In this document: in pieces, positions 1-9,114 of the stretch
How positions within the stretch are numbered: position 1 is the first letter of the stretch
Layout: every line of letters begins with the position of its first letter
Assembly (NCBI RefSeq): GCF_002072215.1
Contig: NZ_JXMW01000001.1
Span: 62,001 to 126,000, forward strand
Direction of reading: 5' to 3'
DNA: 64,000 nucleotides
DNA from: Methanobrevibacter arboriphilus JCM 13429 = DSM 1125
Lineage (GTDB): Archaea; Methanobacteriota; Methanobacteria; Methanobacteriales; Methanobacteriaceae
Program-made: the position numbers and the translations under genes
The notes under the pieces: model-generated
What the model was told of the DNA's origin: nothing
Database searches by the model: none
Seen by the model: only the letters and a program-made list of their open reading frames with translations

Positions 1-143
1 TTTAATAATATAATTAATAAATTTAATGATATATTTAATAAATTATCTAAATATATTTAATTATACAGATTATAATATAATTTCTAATAATTTCTAATAA
101 TTTTTAATAATTTTTAATATATTTTTTATTTACAGGTGATAAA

Positions 144-1925
144 TTGAGTAGAATTTCCATATTAGACCATGATCGATGTCAACCCAAAAAATGTAATTAC
201 ACATGTATTGAATATTGTCCAGGAGTCCGTATGGAAGAAGACACAATAATAATTGATGAAAAAACAAAAAAACCATTAATATCAGAAGAATTATGTTCTG
301 GGTGTGGTATATGTACAAATCGTTGCCCATTTAATGCTATAAGTGTTATTAATCTTCCTGAGGCTCTTGATAATTCTATTCATAGGTTTGGGCAAAATAT
401 GTTTGAATTATTTGGACTTCCTACTCTTAGTGAAGGATCAGTTATCGGTATCCTTGGACCAAATGGAATTGGAAAATCAACAATAATGAGAATTCTCTCA
501 GGAGAAATGATTCCAAACCTTGGAAATTGGGAAAACCCTGCTGATAATTGGGATGAAATAATAGATTATTATAAAGGTTCACAACTTCAAAGTTACTTTA
601 AAAACTTATCAGAAGGGAAAATAAAAGTTATACACAAACCACAAATGGTTGATCAACTTCCTAAATTTGTAAAAGGAAATGTTTCAGAACTTTTATCAAA
701 TGCAGATGAAAGGAACAAATTTGAAGAAGTTATAGAAACATTAGATCTTGAAAATGTTCTTAATCGAGAGATAACTAATTTAAGTGGAGGGGAACTTCAA
801 AGAGTTGCAATAGCTGCATCATATGTAAGAGAAGGAGATTTTTACTATTTTGATGAACCCACTTCATGGTTAGATGTTCGTCAACGTTTAAATGCTGTTA
901 AAGTCATAAGGTCTCTTGCAGAAGATGGAAAATCAGTCATGGTAATTGAACATGATTTAGCTACATTAGATGCTATATCAGATTATATTAATATTCTATA
1001 CGGTCAAACTGGAGCTTATGGAGTAGTTTCTCAGATGAAAGGAGTTAGAATTGGGATAAATGCATATATTAATGGTTTCTTAAAAGAAGAAAATGTCAGA
1101 ATCCGAAAACAGCCAATCGAATTTAGTATTAGGCCTCCAACACCTGAAGATGAAGGAGAATCCATAGTGTCATATACTAACTTAAAAAAATCATATGATG
1201 GATTTTCATTAACTGCAGAATCAGGAGAGATATTTCATGACGAAATAGTAACTGCATTTGGTTCAAATGGTATTGGAAAAACAACTTTTGCAAAAATATT
1301 AGCTAATGAAGTAAAACCCGATGAGGGAGAAGTTGAAGAAGACATAAAAATAGCTTATAAACCACAATACATTGTTTCTGACTTTGAAGGCAGAGTAGAA
1401 GATTTCTTATATATGAATGCTCCAAGCTATGGATCAAATATTTTTAAAACAGAAATTATGAAGCCATTCTCACTTGAAGATATTTTAGATAAACAAGTAA
1501 ATGAATTAAGTGGTGGAGAACTGCAAAGGCTTGCTGTAGCCACTACTTTATCAAAAGACGCAGATATATATCTTTTTGATGAGCCAACGGCTTTTCTTGA
1601 TGTAGAACAAAGATTAATAGCTGGAAAAGCTATTAGAAAAATTATAGAAAGTAAAAATACAGCTTCACTCATCATAGACCACGACATTGTATTTATAGAT
1701 TATATAAGTGATCGAGCAATGGTTTTCCAAGGTGAGCCAGGACTCAAAGGAAAAGCAAGTAAACCAATGGATCTAAGAACATCAATGAACAAATTCCTAA
1801 AAGACCTAAAAATCACATTTAGAAGAGATAAAGAAACAAAAAGGCCAAGAGTAAACAAGTTAGACAGTTATCTTGATAGAGAACAAAAAGAAATTGGAGA
1901 ATATTACTATTTAAAAGATAAATAA
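144..1925 (+). CDS. Ribosome recycling ATPase RLI/ABCE1
   Basis: Twin-ATPase that splits ribosomes after termination in archaea and eukaryotes, working with Pelota or aRF1. The N-terminus carries two 4Fe-4S sites (Cys12, 17, 21, 25 and Cys51, 54, 57, 61). Two ABC cassettes follow: Walker [10 protein letters not shown] near residues 105-113 and GSNGIGKTT near 373-381, each with its LSGGELQR signature (about 214 and 454). The 593-residue length is normal for the family. I take the TTG start at 144 because GGTGAT lies three bases upstream and residue 2 onward matches the family N-terminus. It is monocistronic here; a Pelota gene lies in the same window at 61170. Confidence 0.97.
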   Translation: MSRISILDHDRCQPKKCNYTCIEYCPGVRMEEDTIIIDEKTKKPLISEELCSGCGICTNRCPFNAISVINLPEALDNSIHRFGQNMFELFGLPTLSEGSVIGILGPNGIGKSTIMRILSGEMIPNLGNWENPADNWDEIIDYYKGSQLQSYFKNLSEGKIKVIHKPQMVDQLPKFVKGNVSELLSNADERNKFEEVIETLDLENVLNREITNLSGGELQRVAIAASYVREGDFYYFDEPTSWLDVRQRLNAVKVIRSLAEDGKSVMVIEHDLATLDAISDYINILYGQTGAYGVVSQMKGVRIGINAYINGFLKEENVRIRKQPIEFSIRPPTPEDEGESIVSYTNLKKSYDGFSLTAESGEIFHDEIVTAFGSNGIGKTTFAKILANEVKPDEGEVEEDIKIAYKPQYIVSDFEGRVEDFLYMNAPSYGSNIFKTEIMKPFSLEDILDKQVNELSGGELQRLAVATTLSKDADIYLFDEPTAFLDVEQRLIAGKAIRKIIESKNTASLIIDHDIVFIDYISDRAMVFQGEPGLKGKASKPMDLRTSMNKFLKDLKITFRRDKETKRPRVNKLDSYLDREQKEIGEYYYLKDK

Positions 1926-2289
1926 AGTATAAAGCTAAAGTTTTTCCATGTTTAAAGTATTATATTCTTTTTAAGTAATTATTAAAAAGAATAATAATTC
2001 CCTAAAAGATTATATCTATCTATAAAATATAATTATTATTGCTGGAGTTCCAGATTGAATTATTGGTATCGTGAAATAAGAAGACTCTTTTAATAATACG
2101 CCTTATCTTCAATTTATAAGAAAATGCCTTAATAGGTATCTTTAATTTCTTATAAACTATTAAAAGAAACACTTTCAACTTATTAAAAATAGTCCAAATT
2201 ATCATATTAAACCAAAAAACATTATAAATATAATAGTAATAAAAAAATTAAAAAATAAAATAATTTAATAATTTAATTAATAAAAAAAT
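1926..2289. other. Intergenic region, no supported gene
   Basis: AT-rich spacer between the RLI gene and the inverted-repeat element at 2290. A minus-strand frame of about 60 codons is open at 2020-2205, but it has no ribosome binding site and resembles no family I know. I see no RNA gene or clear promoter here. Confidence 0.5.
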
Positions 2290-2715
2290 GGCTTTGTAGA
2301 AATCCTAATTTTTTATATTTGAAGTTTCATTTTTTTTTTGAAAAATTTATTCTTTAATTTTCAAATAAACTATCCTTTTTTTCTTTAAATTTTTATATTT
2401 TAGTTTATATTTAGTTATTTTGAAATTTAAGGATTATAAAGATATAAATATTAATAATGAGAATATATATTATTATGAAACGCAAAAGTACATACTCTCA
2501 GTTTAATGATTTAATTTCAAGACAATTAAATCTTTTCGGATTTTAACTTTGAAAAGCCTGAAAAATTATATTAAAAAATTTAAAAATCAATGCATCACTG
2601 ATTTAAATGAAAATAAACTTATAAATTTCATTATTTATACTTATAATTAATGCTAAAATCTGTTTAAAAAAGATCAGCACAAATAAGCTAAAAAAAAAAG
2701 GATTTCTACAAAGCC
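2290..2715. mobile_element. Decayed insertion sequence with terminal inverted repeats
   Basis: A 426-bp unit bounded by perfect 16-bp inverted repeats, GGCTTTGTAGAAATCC at 2290-2305 and its reverse complement at 2700-2715. Inside, on the plus strand, a reading frame starts at ATG 2475 (first residues MKRKSTYSQFNDL), stops after 23 codons, and continues in another frame to 2650. That layout suggests the residue of a transposase gene, although I cannot name the family. The same ends bound a 149-bp element at 7523-7671, so both probably derive from one IS family and could be moved in trans. No clear target-site duplication is visible in the AT-rich flanks. Confidence 0.7.
2475..2650 (+). pseudogene. 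Possible transposase N-terminal remnant
   Basis: Short frame inside the inverted-repeat element. The first 23 codons end in TAA right after NLFGF; shifting frame at that point keeps the sequence open to 2650, with a basic region containing NYIKKFKNQ. Placement between IS-like ends and the Lys/Arg-rich, DNA-binding-like start suggest the beginning of a transposase whose remainder was deleted. The family is not recognised. Confidence 0.35.
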
Positions 2716-2819
2716 AAAAATAATATAAAAAATAATAATAAAAATTAAAATATAAATAATAAAATATAAATATGGAGGAAAAAAATAAATAAATCCTCCT
2801 AAAAAAAAAAAATTTTTAA

Positions 2820-5800
2820 TTATTGTTTTCTTCTTAAGCTGATTCCAAATATACTTATCAATACTAGTATAATAGCTATTATTGGTATTCCTGTTTTTTT
2901 CATAGTAGCTATTGCTACTGGATTATCAGTTGTTTTATTGTCATTACCATTAGTATTATTAGTGTTGTTGGTGTTGTTTTTGGTTTCAAATTCAGCAAAT
3001 GCTAGATTACTAAAGTAATTTTCATTATCTGATAAAGCTGTAATCTTATGTTTACCAGGTGTAAGTTTAGAATTTGGTATATGGAATATTCCAACTCCAT
3101 CAGAATCTGTTATCACAGATCCTATGTATTTACCATCTAATTCAACATCAACTTTATAATCTGGTATGGTATCACCATCTTCATCAACTACTTTAACAAT
3201 CAAATCAACAGAACCATTCTTATTTTCATTAACAGTAACATTAACAAAGCTTTCACCTTTTTTAACATCAAAACTAGTGCTGTTAGTAAAACCTAAATAT
3301 TTAGCATCACCATTGAAATTAAGTACAACTGTAATTTTTCCAGTGCTTTTGGGTTTATAAGTTAAATACCAGTAACCATTAGAATTAGTTTTCACTAAAT
3401 GTTTTTTACCATCAATAGTAATTTCTAATTCACTATCAGCTATTGTATTACCTTCCTCATCGAGAAGAACACCAATTATAACAGTAGTTTTCCCTACTCT
3501 AAAATCACCTGAAATATCAATACTAGAATATGTAGCTAACTTAGTAACAGTAAAGTTAGTATTATTGTTAAAACTAGTGTAATTCTCATTACCTTCCCAA
3601 GTAACATTAATAGTAAATTCACCAGCATGAGTTGGAGTGTAATTAAGATTCCAACTACCATTTTCAGCAGTTGTTACATTAAAGTTTTCACCATCAATAA
3701 TAACAGTAATAGTAGTATTAGCTATTGGATTACCATTTTCATCAGCTAAAACACCATCAATTATTATAGAATCTCCAACCTTAACATTACTAGGAATATT
3801 AATAGAAGAATTAACACCATTCTTAGCCACTAAAAAGCTAGTCACATTAGTAAAACTAGTGTAATTCTCATTACCAGCATAAGTAACAGTAATAGTTATG
3901 TTTCCTGTGCGGTTAGTTGTGTAATTAAGACTCCAACCACCAGTAGAATTAATAGTAACATTATTATAAACATTACCATCAACACTAACAGTCAAAGAAT
4001 CAGAGCCATTACCAACATAACCAACAAGCTCACCAGAAATAGTAACATTATCACCAATACTCACTGAATCTGGATTAACAACAATACTAGAATTAGTATC
4101 ATTCAAAATCACAGTAAAACTACTTGTATTAGTAAAACTAGTATAATTCTCATTACCATTAAAACTAACAATTACTGTTATATTACCTGTTTTGTTAGTT
4201 GTGTAATTAAGATTCCAACCACCAGTACTATTAACAGAAATATCTGTGTAAATATTGCTATCAATAGTAACATTAACACCAGTTATACCAGTAAAATTAT
4301 CCAACTGACCAGAAATAGTAATATTATTACCAATACTCACAGGATTTGGATTAGCAATAATAGTAGAATTAGTACTATTCCTTAAAACTTCAAAACTAGT
4401 ACTATTACTAAAAGCAGTATAATTATCATTACCAGCATAAGTAACATTAACAGTTATAGTTCCTGTGCGGTTAGTTGTGTAATTAAGACTCCAACCACCA
4501 GTAGAATTAATAATAACATTATCATAAACATTACCATCAACACTAACACTTAAAATGTCAGAGCCATTAACAACATAACCAACAAGCTGACCAGAAATAG
4601 TAACATTGTTGCCAATATTTACAGTTTCAGGATTAACAACAATACTAGAATTAGTATCATTCAAATTCACAGTAAAACTAGTTGCATTAGTAAAACCAGT
4701 ATAATTATCATTACCAGCATAAGTAACACTAACAGTTATGTTTCCTGTGCGGTTAGTTGTGTAATTAAGACTCCAACCACCAGTAGAATTAATAATAACA
4801 TCATCATAAACATTACCATCAACACTAACAGTTAAAATGTCAGAGCCATTACCAACATAACCAACAAGCTCACCAGAAATAGTAACATTAGTACCAATTT
4901 GAACACTAGCTACAATAATACTAGAATTAGTACTATTCTTAACAACTTCAAAAGTAGTACTATTACTAAAAGCAGTATAATTATCATTACCATCATAAGT
5001 AACATTAACAATTATGTTTTCTGTGCGGTTAGTTGTGTAATTAAGACTCCAAACACCAGTAGAATTAATAATAACATCATCATAAACATTACCATCAACA
5101 CTAACAGTTAAAATGTCAGAGCCATTACCAACATAACCAACAAGCTCACCAGAAATAGTAACATTGTTGCCAATATTCACTACTGGATTAACAATGATAG
5201 TAGAATTAGTACTATTCCTCAACACTTCAAAAATAGTACTATTACTAAAAGCAGTATAACTCTCATTACCACTAAAACTAACAATAACTGTTATATTACC
5301 TGTCTTGTTAGTTCTGTAATTAAGACTCCAACCACCAGTACCATTAACAGAAACATCTGTATAAAGATTACCATCAACAGTAACATTAACACCAGCTATA
5401 CCAGCATAATCAGTTAACTGACCAGAAATAGTAACATTCTCACCAATACTCACTGGATCATTAATAACAATTATACTAGAATTAATGTTAAAATTTAGAA
5501 TCACATTCTGACTATCTAAAGTAGCAGCTAAAGTTTGAACACCAGCTGTAGCTGTTGCATTATAAACAAAACCATCAACACGACTACTATTAAACTTATC
5601 ACAATTGAAAGTTCCATTAACAACAAAATCAGGTAAAAATTCAACACCATCATTACTAAGCGTAGTATTCAAAACTAACAACATAAAACTAACATTATCA
5701 CCAAAATGAACACCATCCAAACTAGAAGTATTAATAATATTCAAAATAAAATGATTAAGAGTATCAACACCCAAAATCATACCAGTAATATCATTAACAC

Positions 5801-7181
5801 CCCACCAATTACGATCAAAACTACTATTATCATTACGACCAGTAATATTAACACCAAAACTTGCCAATATACGATTATACTCAACAGTAACATTAACCAA
5901 TGAACCAACACGTAAACCAGTGAAATTCAAACCAGCATTAGTAGCAAAAATAGTATTACCACTAACAACAAAATCAGTCACATTAGGAACACCACCACCA
6001 CTACTATCGAAATAAAAACCATCACCACTAGTAGCATTAATAGTATTATTCAAGAAATTAACACCCTTAACATTACTACTATACAAATAAACATGAACAC
6101 CACAACTAACACCAGTAATATTGTTGTTAGCGAAGGTTATATTGGTATTGTTGCTGCTGTATGCAGACAGATAAACACCATATGATGTTCCTGTGATATT
6201 GTTGTTGGCGAAGGTTATATTGGTGTTATTGCTGCTGAATGCAGACAGATAAACACCATATGATGTTCCTGTGATATTGTTGTTGGCGAAGGTTATATTG
6301 TTGTTGTTGTTGCTGGATACAGCCAGATAAACACCATTGCCGGGTGTTCCTGTGATGTTGTTGTTGGCGAAGGTTATATTGGTGTTGTTGCTGACGGATA
6401 CATCCAGATAAACACCATAGCCTGATGTTCCTGTGATGTTGTTGTTGGCGAAGGTTATATTGGTGTTGTTGCTGCTGGATACAGCCAGATAAACACCATG
6501 TGATGTTCCTAAGATGTTGTTGTTTTCAAAAACCAAATTAGCAGACGAAACAGGACTATTATAACTACCATCACCTAAGTATACACCAGAATAAACACCA
6601 GTTATATTATTACCACTAAATAAAACATCAAAAACAGTCTTACCAGCAGATTTACCGAAAAAAGAAACAGCACCACGATAATAATCAGATATACTGGATT
6701 TAATAATATTATCCTTAATAACAACACCTGTTATAGGATTAGCACTACCACTACTACTTAAATTAATACTAACACCAGAAGTAGTAATATTATTATCACT
6801 AACAGTCAAATCACTACAATTAGATTTTATAGCTGTAGCATAACCACTAATAGTTAAATTAATAATCTTTACATTAGTAGCAGTAATATTAAACAAAGTA
6901 TCAACACTAGATGTTGTGAATTTAGCACCACCACGACTTTTACCAACAATAGTAGCATTACGACTAATATTAAGCTGACCCCAATCACTATACGTACCAT
7001 CATCAAAACTAATCACCAAATCATTATCATTATCATTATTAATAACACTTTGAAACTGTTCAGTAGTATTAACTGTAGTAAAATTATGATTAGCTGCACT
7101 AGCACTAGATAAAGCTAAAAAGATAAATAAAACACACATAACAAAAATAATTGGCTTAAAAAGTCTATTTATTGTAAACAT
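2820..7181 (-). CDS. Adhesin-like cell-surface protein with beta-helix and Ig-like repeats
   Basis: Large exported protein of about 1,453 residues, probably for attachment to partner cells or host surfaces. From the N-terminus: a signal peptide (hydrophobic FVMCVLFIFLALSSASA), a right-handed beta-helix region (pectate-lyase-like NNNITG repeats, roughly residues 80-440), then about nine Ig-like (Big/adhesin) repeats of around 90 residues with the recurring WSLNYTTN strand, an Asn/Thr-rich linker, and a C-terminal membrane helix ending in RRKQ. Start chosen at ATG 7181, not the upstream in-frame ATG at 7211, because AGGAGGTGA at 7192-7200 precedes it. Many N-x-T/S sites suggest heavy N-glycosylation. 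It lies between two inverted-repeat elements and 249 bp downstream of a C10 tract. Confidence 0.93.
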   Translation of the reverse strand: MFTINRLFKPIIFVMCVLFIFLALSSASAANHNFTTVNTTEQFQSVINNDNDNDLVISFDDGTYSDWGQLNISRNATIVGKSRGGAKFTTSSVDTLFNITATNVKIINLTISGYATAIKSNCSDLTVSDNNITTSGVSINLSSSGSANPITGVVIKDNIIKSSISDYYRGAVSFFGKSAGKTVFDVLFSGNNITGVYSGVYLGDGSYNSPVSSANLVFENNNILGTSHGVYLAVSSSNNTNITFANNNITGTSGYGVYLDVSVSNNTNITFANNNITGTPGNGVYLAVSSNNNNNITFANNNITGTSYGVYLSAFSSNNTNITFANNNITGTSYGVYLSAYSSNNTNITFANNNITGVSCGVHVYLYSSNVKGVNFLNNTINATSGDGFYFDSSGGGVPNVTDFVVSGNTIFATNAGLNFTGLRVGSLVNVTVEYNRILASFGVNITGRNDNSSFDRNWWGVNDITGMILGVDTLNHFILNIINTSSLDGVHFGDNVSFMLLVLNTTLSNDGVEFLPDFVVNGTFNCDKFNSSRVDGFVYNATATAGVQTLAATLDSQNVILNFNINSSIIVINDPVSIGENVTISGQLTDYAGIAGVNVTVDGNLYTDVSVNGTGGWSLNYRTNKTGNITVIVSFSGNESYTAFSNSTIFEVLRNSTNSTIIVNPVVNIGNNVTISGELVGYVGNGSDILTVSVDGNVYDDVIINSTGVWSLNYTTNRTENIIVNVTYDGNDNYTAFSNSTTFEVVKNSTNSSIIVASVQIGTNVTISGELVGYVGNGSDILTVSVDGNVYDDVIINSTGGWSLNYTTNRTGNITVSVTYAGNDNYTGFTNATSFTVNLNDTNSSIVVNPETVNIGNNVTISGQLVGYVVNGSDILSVSVDGNVYDNVIINSTGGWSLNYTTNRTGTITVNVTYAGNDNYTAFSNSTSFEVLRNSTNSTIIANPNPVSIGNNITISGQLDNFTGITGVNVTIDSNIYTDISVNSTGGWNLNYTTNKTGNITVIVSFNGNENYTSFTNTSSFTVILNDTNSSIVVNPDSVSIGDNVTISGELVGYVGNGSDSLTVSVDGNVYNNVTINSTGGWSLNYTTNRTGNITITVTYAGNENYTSFTNVTSFLVAKNGVNSSINIPSNVKVGDSIIIDGVLADENGNPIANTTITVIIDGENFNVTTAENGSWNLNYTPTHAGEFTINVTWEGNENYTSFNNNTNFTVTKLATYSSIDISGDFRVGKTTVIIGVLLDEEGNTIADSELEITIDGKKHLVKTNSNGYWYLTYKPKSTGKITVVLNFNGDAKYLGFTNSTSFDVKKGESFVNVTVNENKNGSVDLIVKVVDEDGDTIPDYKVDVELDGKYIGSVITDSDGVGIFHIPNSKLTPGKHKITALSDNENYFSNLAFAEFETKNNTNNTNNTNGNDNKTTDNPVAIATMKKTGIPIIAIILVLISIFGISLRRKQ
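3840..5470 (-). repeat. Near-identical tandem repeats coding Ig-like domains
   Basis: Coding repeats of about 270-280 bp within the adhesin. The same stretches recur almost unchanged, for example the segment coding GGWSLNYTTNRTGN near 3900, 4460, 4750 and 5030, and that coding SGELVGYVGNGSD near 4010, 4850 and 5130. Such conservation at the DNA level implies recent duplication or gene conversion and makes copy number prone to change. Confidence 0.8.
6118..6532 (-). repeat. 78-81 bp tandem repeats coding beta-helix rungs
   Basis: Five consecutive, nearly identical units code the 26-27 residue rung NNITGTS-GVYL-SNNTNITFAN. The coding strand favours C-ending codons (AAC, ATC, ACC, TTC) here, whereas the rest of the gene prefers AAT, ATT and ACT, so the block looks homogenised or imported as a unit. 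Confidence 0.8.
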
Positions 7182-7191
7182 TTTCGTTTTT

Positions 7192-7200
7192 TCACCTCCT
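7192..7200 (-). promoter_or_regulatory. Strong ribosome binding site of the adhesin gene
   Basis: AGGAGGTGA, a near-perfect match to the 16S anti-Shine-Dalgarno sequence, ten bases before the ATG at 7181. It decides the start over the in-frame ATG at 7211. TATA-like stretches lie further upstream near 7216-7228 and 7262-7275. Confidence 0.8.
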
Positions 7201-7201
7201 G

Positions 7202-7429
7202 ATCCAATCAATCAGTATATATAAAAAATACTAGCACAATGAGAACACTCACTACGCTACAATAATATAATATAAAAAAACTACTATAAAAAACTTCCTA
7301 CCCAAAAACAAAAAACAACCCAAACGTCATTAAAAGAATAAAAAAATTAAAAACTAAAAAATAATAAACAAAACAATAAGAACCCATATGAACGAATAAA
7401 CACAGCAAAAAGAAAAAAACAATAGCTAT
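7202..7429. other. Upstream region of the adhesin, no gene
   Basis: Non-coding stretch between the adhesin start and the C10 tract. TATA-like sequences on the minus strand lie near 7216-7228 and 7262-7275. I see no further gene or RNA. Confidence 0.5.
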
Positions 7430-7439
7430 CCCCCCCCCC
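7430..7439. repeat. C10 homopolymer tract upstream of the adhesin
   Basis: Ten consecutive C bases (G10 on the coding strand of the adhesin) in an otherwise very AT-rich upstream region, 249 bp from the adhesin start. It lies between the adhesin promoter region and the second inverted-repeat element. A tract this long is not expected by chance at this base composition; a slippage-prone role is inference. Confidence 0.85.
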
Positions 7440-7522
7440 AGCTTTAAATTAAAATTAAAGGAATATTAAAAATAATTAAAAAAAAATAAAATAAAAATAA
7501 GAAATATAAAAATAAAAAAATA

Positions 7523-7671
7523 GGCTTTGTAGAAATCCTTTTAATATCAATATAATTATAAAAAAGATTATGATTAAAAATCTTTTATTTTGAAATTAAA
7601 GAATTATTTTAACAATTTAATTTCACAAATTAAAAATTTCAAGTGTAAAAAATAAGGATTTCTACAAAGCC
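7523..7671. mobile_element. Miniature inverted-repeat element (MITE-like)
   Basis: A 149-bp unit with the same perfect 16-bp ends as the element at 2290-2715: GGCTTTGTAGAAATCC at 7523-7538 and the reverse complement at 7656-7671. The interior is AT-rich and has no open frame. It is therefore a non-autonomous derivative of the same IS family. The two elements bracket the adhesin gene. Confidence 0.75.
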
Positions 7672-7709
7672 AAAAAAATTAAAAAAAGAAAATAATGTAT
7701 TTATAATTT

Positions 7710-7958
7710 TTAAGATTTCCTATCAGCTTCTTTAGCCTCATACTCGGCTTTATCTTTAGCTTTTTTACCTTCATATTCAGTTTTATTTTTTGCTTCTTCT
7801 GTTTTATCTTTAACAGTATCTGTAGCATCATCAACCTTATCTTTTGCATCTGATGCAACATCTTCAGCTACGCTCTTAGCATCTGATGCAACATCTTTAA
7901 TCTTCTCATTAGTTTCATTAACCTTTTTTTTCAATTTATCTTTTAAATCATCACTCAT
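7710..7958 (-). CDS. Charged LEA/apolipoprotein-like helical protein
   Basis: Small protein (82 residues from ATG 7958) made almost wholly of Lys, Asp, Glu and Ala in 11-residue-like repeats such as VASDAKDKVDD and DKTEEAKNKTE. This pattern is typical of late-embryogenesis-abundant or CsbD-like stress proteins that form amphipathic helices. No signal peptide or membrane segment is seen. Start set at 7958 because GAGG precedes it; the ATG at 7976 has no such site. It is followed downstream by the MITE and preceded by a PRC-barrel gene on the same strand. A stress role is inferred from composition only. Confidence 0.75.
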   Translation of the reverse strand: MSDDLKDKLKKKVNETNEKIKDVASDAKSVAEDVASDAKDKVDDATDTVKDKTEEAKNKTEYEGKKAKDKAEYEAKEADRKS

Positions 7959-8031
7959 GTTTTCATCCTCATTCAATAATTCATTTCAATAATATCTATA
8001 TAAAAAAAATATTTCTATTTAAAAATAGAAA

Positions 8032-8259
8032 TTATTTATCCATATCTACCCTAATATTCAATAATACTACATCTTTTATATTTTTTATCTCATTAAATGT
8101 AATAATTTCTTTGGCACGAGAAAATATCCCTTTATCTAATTTAATAACAATTTCATTGATTGTTCCAGTATCTTCATTAAATTTAACAGTATCAACTTTC
8201 CCAATACTTTGCCCCTCTTTATCAATTACTTCCATATCAAGAAAATCCTTCATATCCAT
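8032..8259 (-). CDS. PRC-barrel domain protein
   Basis: About 75 residues, essentially one PRC-barrel: the pattern FLDMEVIDKEGQSIGKV at the start, then a second half with IVIKLDKG and a closing LLNIRVD strand. In archaea such stand-alone PRC barrels are small soluble proteins of uncertain role, linked to RNA metabolism or to cell division (CdpB family). I use ATG 8259, with GGGGGT upstream; the TTG at 8274 would place that motif inside the gene. It is probably transcribed with the LEA-like gene just downstream. Confidence 0.85.
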   Translation of the reverse strand: MDMKDFLDMEVIDKEGQSIGKVDTVKFNEDTGTINEIVIKLDKGIFSRAKEIITFNEIKNIKDVVLLNIRVDMDK

Positions 8260-8666
8260 GAAAAAAACCCCCAATTATATATTAAAATAATTTTGTTGAA
8301 TTTACATTTCAAGTATATTCAACTGTATAACATGCCTTTCAATAGACATTATTATAATGTTCCTCATTTCCATGAGCATATGCCTTTGCCTAATTTAATT
8401 TCTAAATACTCATTTTTTGTCAAATAACAATCATTTTTCAAAAACCCACTTTCATATTAAAACAATAATCAAAATATATGCAAAATCTCTAACTATAGTA
8501 TGTTTTTAATGATATTTAATGATATATAAAAAGAGAACATTCCAATTACATATTTTATAAAAAATAGTAAAACTATTAAATATTATAAAATAATTACACT
8601 TGAAAAAGTACTTCTTGCAACTGCAAGACTAACCATTTCAAATGAAAAAATAAGAAAAATTTATTA
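8260..8666. other. Intergenic region with one palindrome
   Basis: No gene is supported. The only structured site is the inverted repeat CTTGCA-AC-TGCAAG at 8614-8627, just beyond the end of the small Cys-rich gene. A plus-strand frame ending near 8669 is open for about 45 codons but has no start codon or ribosome binding site. Confidence 0.5.
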
Positions 8667-8828
8667 TTAAATATCAATTTTTAGTACATACTCATTGCCT
8701 AAGAGTTCATATACTCTGCCACATCTAGGACAAACCCATTCAGGAGTATTCACACAATCCCGATATAGGCATTTACATTTTACTTTCGTGCAGTCTTTTT
8801 CTGCATTTCTTGAAGATGTATTTACCAA
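8667..8828 (-). CDS. Small Cys-rich zinc-binding protein
   Basis: A 53-residue protein with six cysteines: Cys-Thr-Lys-Val-Lys-Cys-Lys-Cys, then a later Cys, then WVCPRCGRVYEL, which is a rubredoxin/zinc-ribbon knuckle. The C-terminal half looks like a mini zinc ribbon or a P-type domain that detects or holds a metal. I choose the TTG at 8828 because GGTGAT sits four bases upstream, the same arrangement as at the RLI gene; an ATG at 8840 in the same frame would give 57 residues but has no ribosome binding site. No family name can be given with certainty. It stands alone between the PRC-barrel gene and the broken PIN operon. Confidence 0.6.
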   Translation of the reverse strand: MVNTSSRNAEKDCTKVKCKCLYRDCVNTPEWVCPRCGRVYELLGNEYVLKIDI

Positions 8829-9013
8829 TGTTATCACCATTATTTATTTTTTATATAAATTTAAAAATAACTTGTTTGTTATATCATAATTATATAATTA
8901 GAGTTCTATAAATTTTACTGTTCTTCAATAAGTATTGAAAATAGTTTAAAAAAATAGAGGATGAATCAATAAAGATCTACCCTTAAAATTTTATGATTTT
9001 AGTATATTAAATA

Positions 9014-9056
9014 AAAAAAGCCCCATCATAACAACAAATTAATGTTGCATGAGGGG
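9014..9056 (-). terminator. Hairpin plus T-run, terminator of the PIN operon
   Basis: Read on the minus strand, CCCCTCATGCAACA and TGTTATGATGGGG form an imperfect stem of about 12 bp, directly followed by CTTTTTTT. It lies about 60 bp beyond the end of the broken PIN gene and upstream of the small Cys-rich gene, where transcription from the former should stop. Confidence 0.6.
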
Positions 9057-9114
9057 TTATAAAAAATAAGAAATCTACTAATAATATATTCATTCAAAAA
9101 GTGATTTATAATAA

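Noticed and set aside
2020-2205. Minus-strand frame of 61 codons
   Set aside because: No ribosome binding site, no known similarity, composition like random AT-rich DNA.
8620-8669. Plus-strand coding-like end EKVLLATARLTISNEKIRKIYY
   Set aside because: No start codon in that frame and it runs into the antisense of the small Cys-rich gene; chance is likely.
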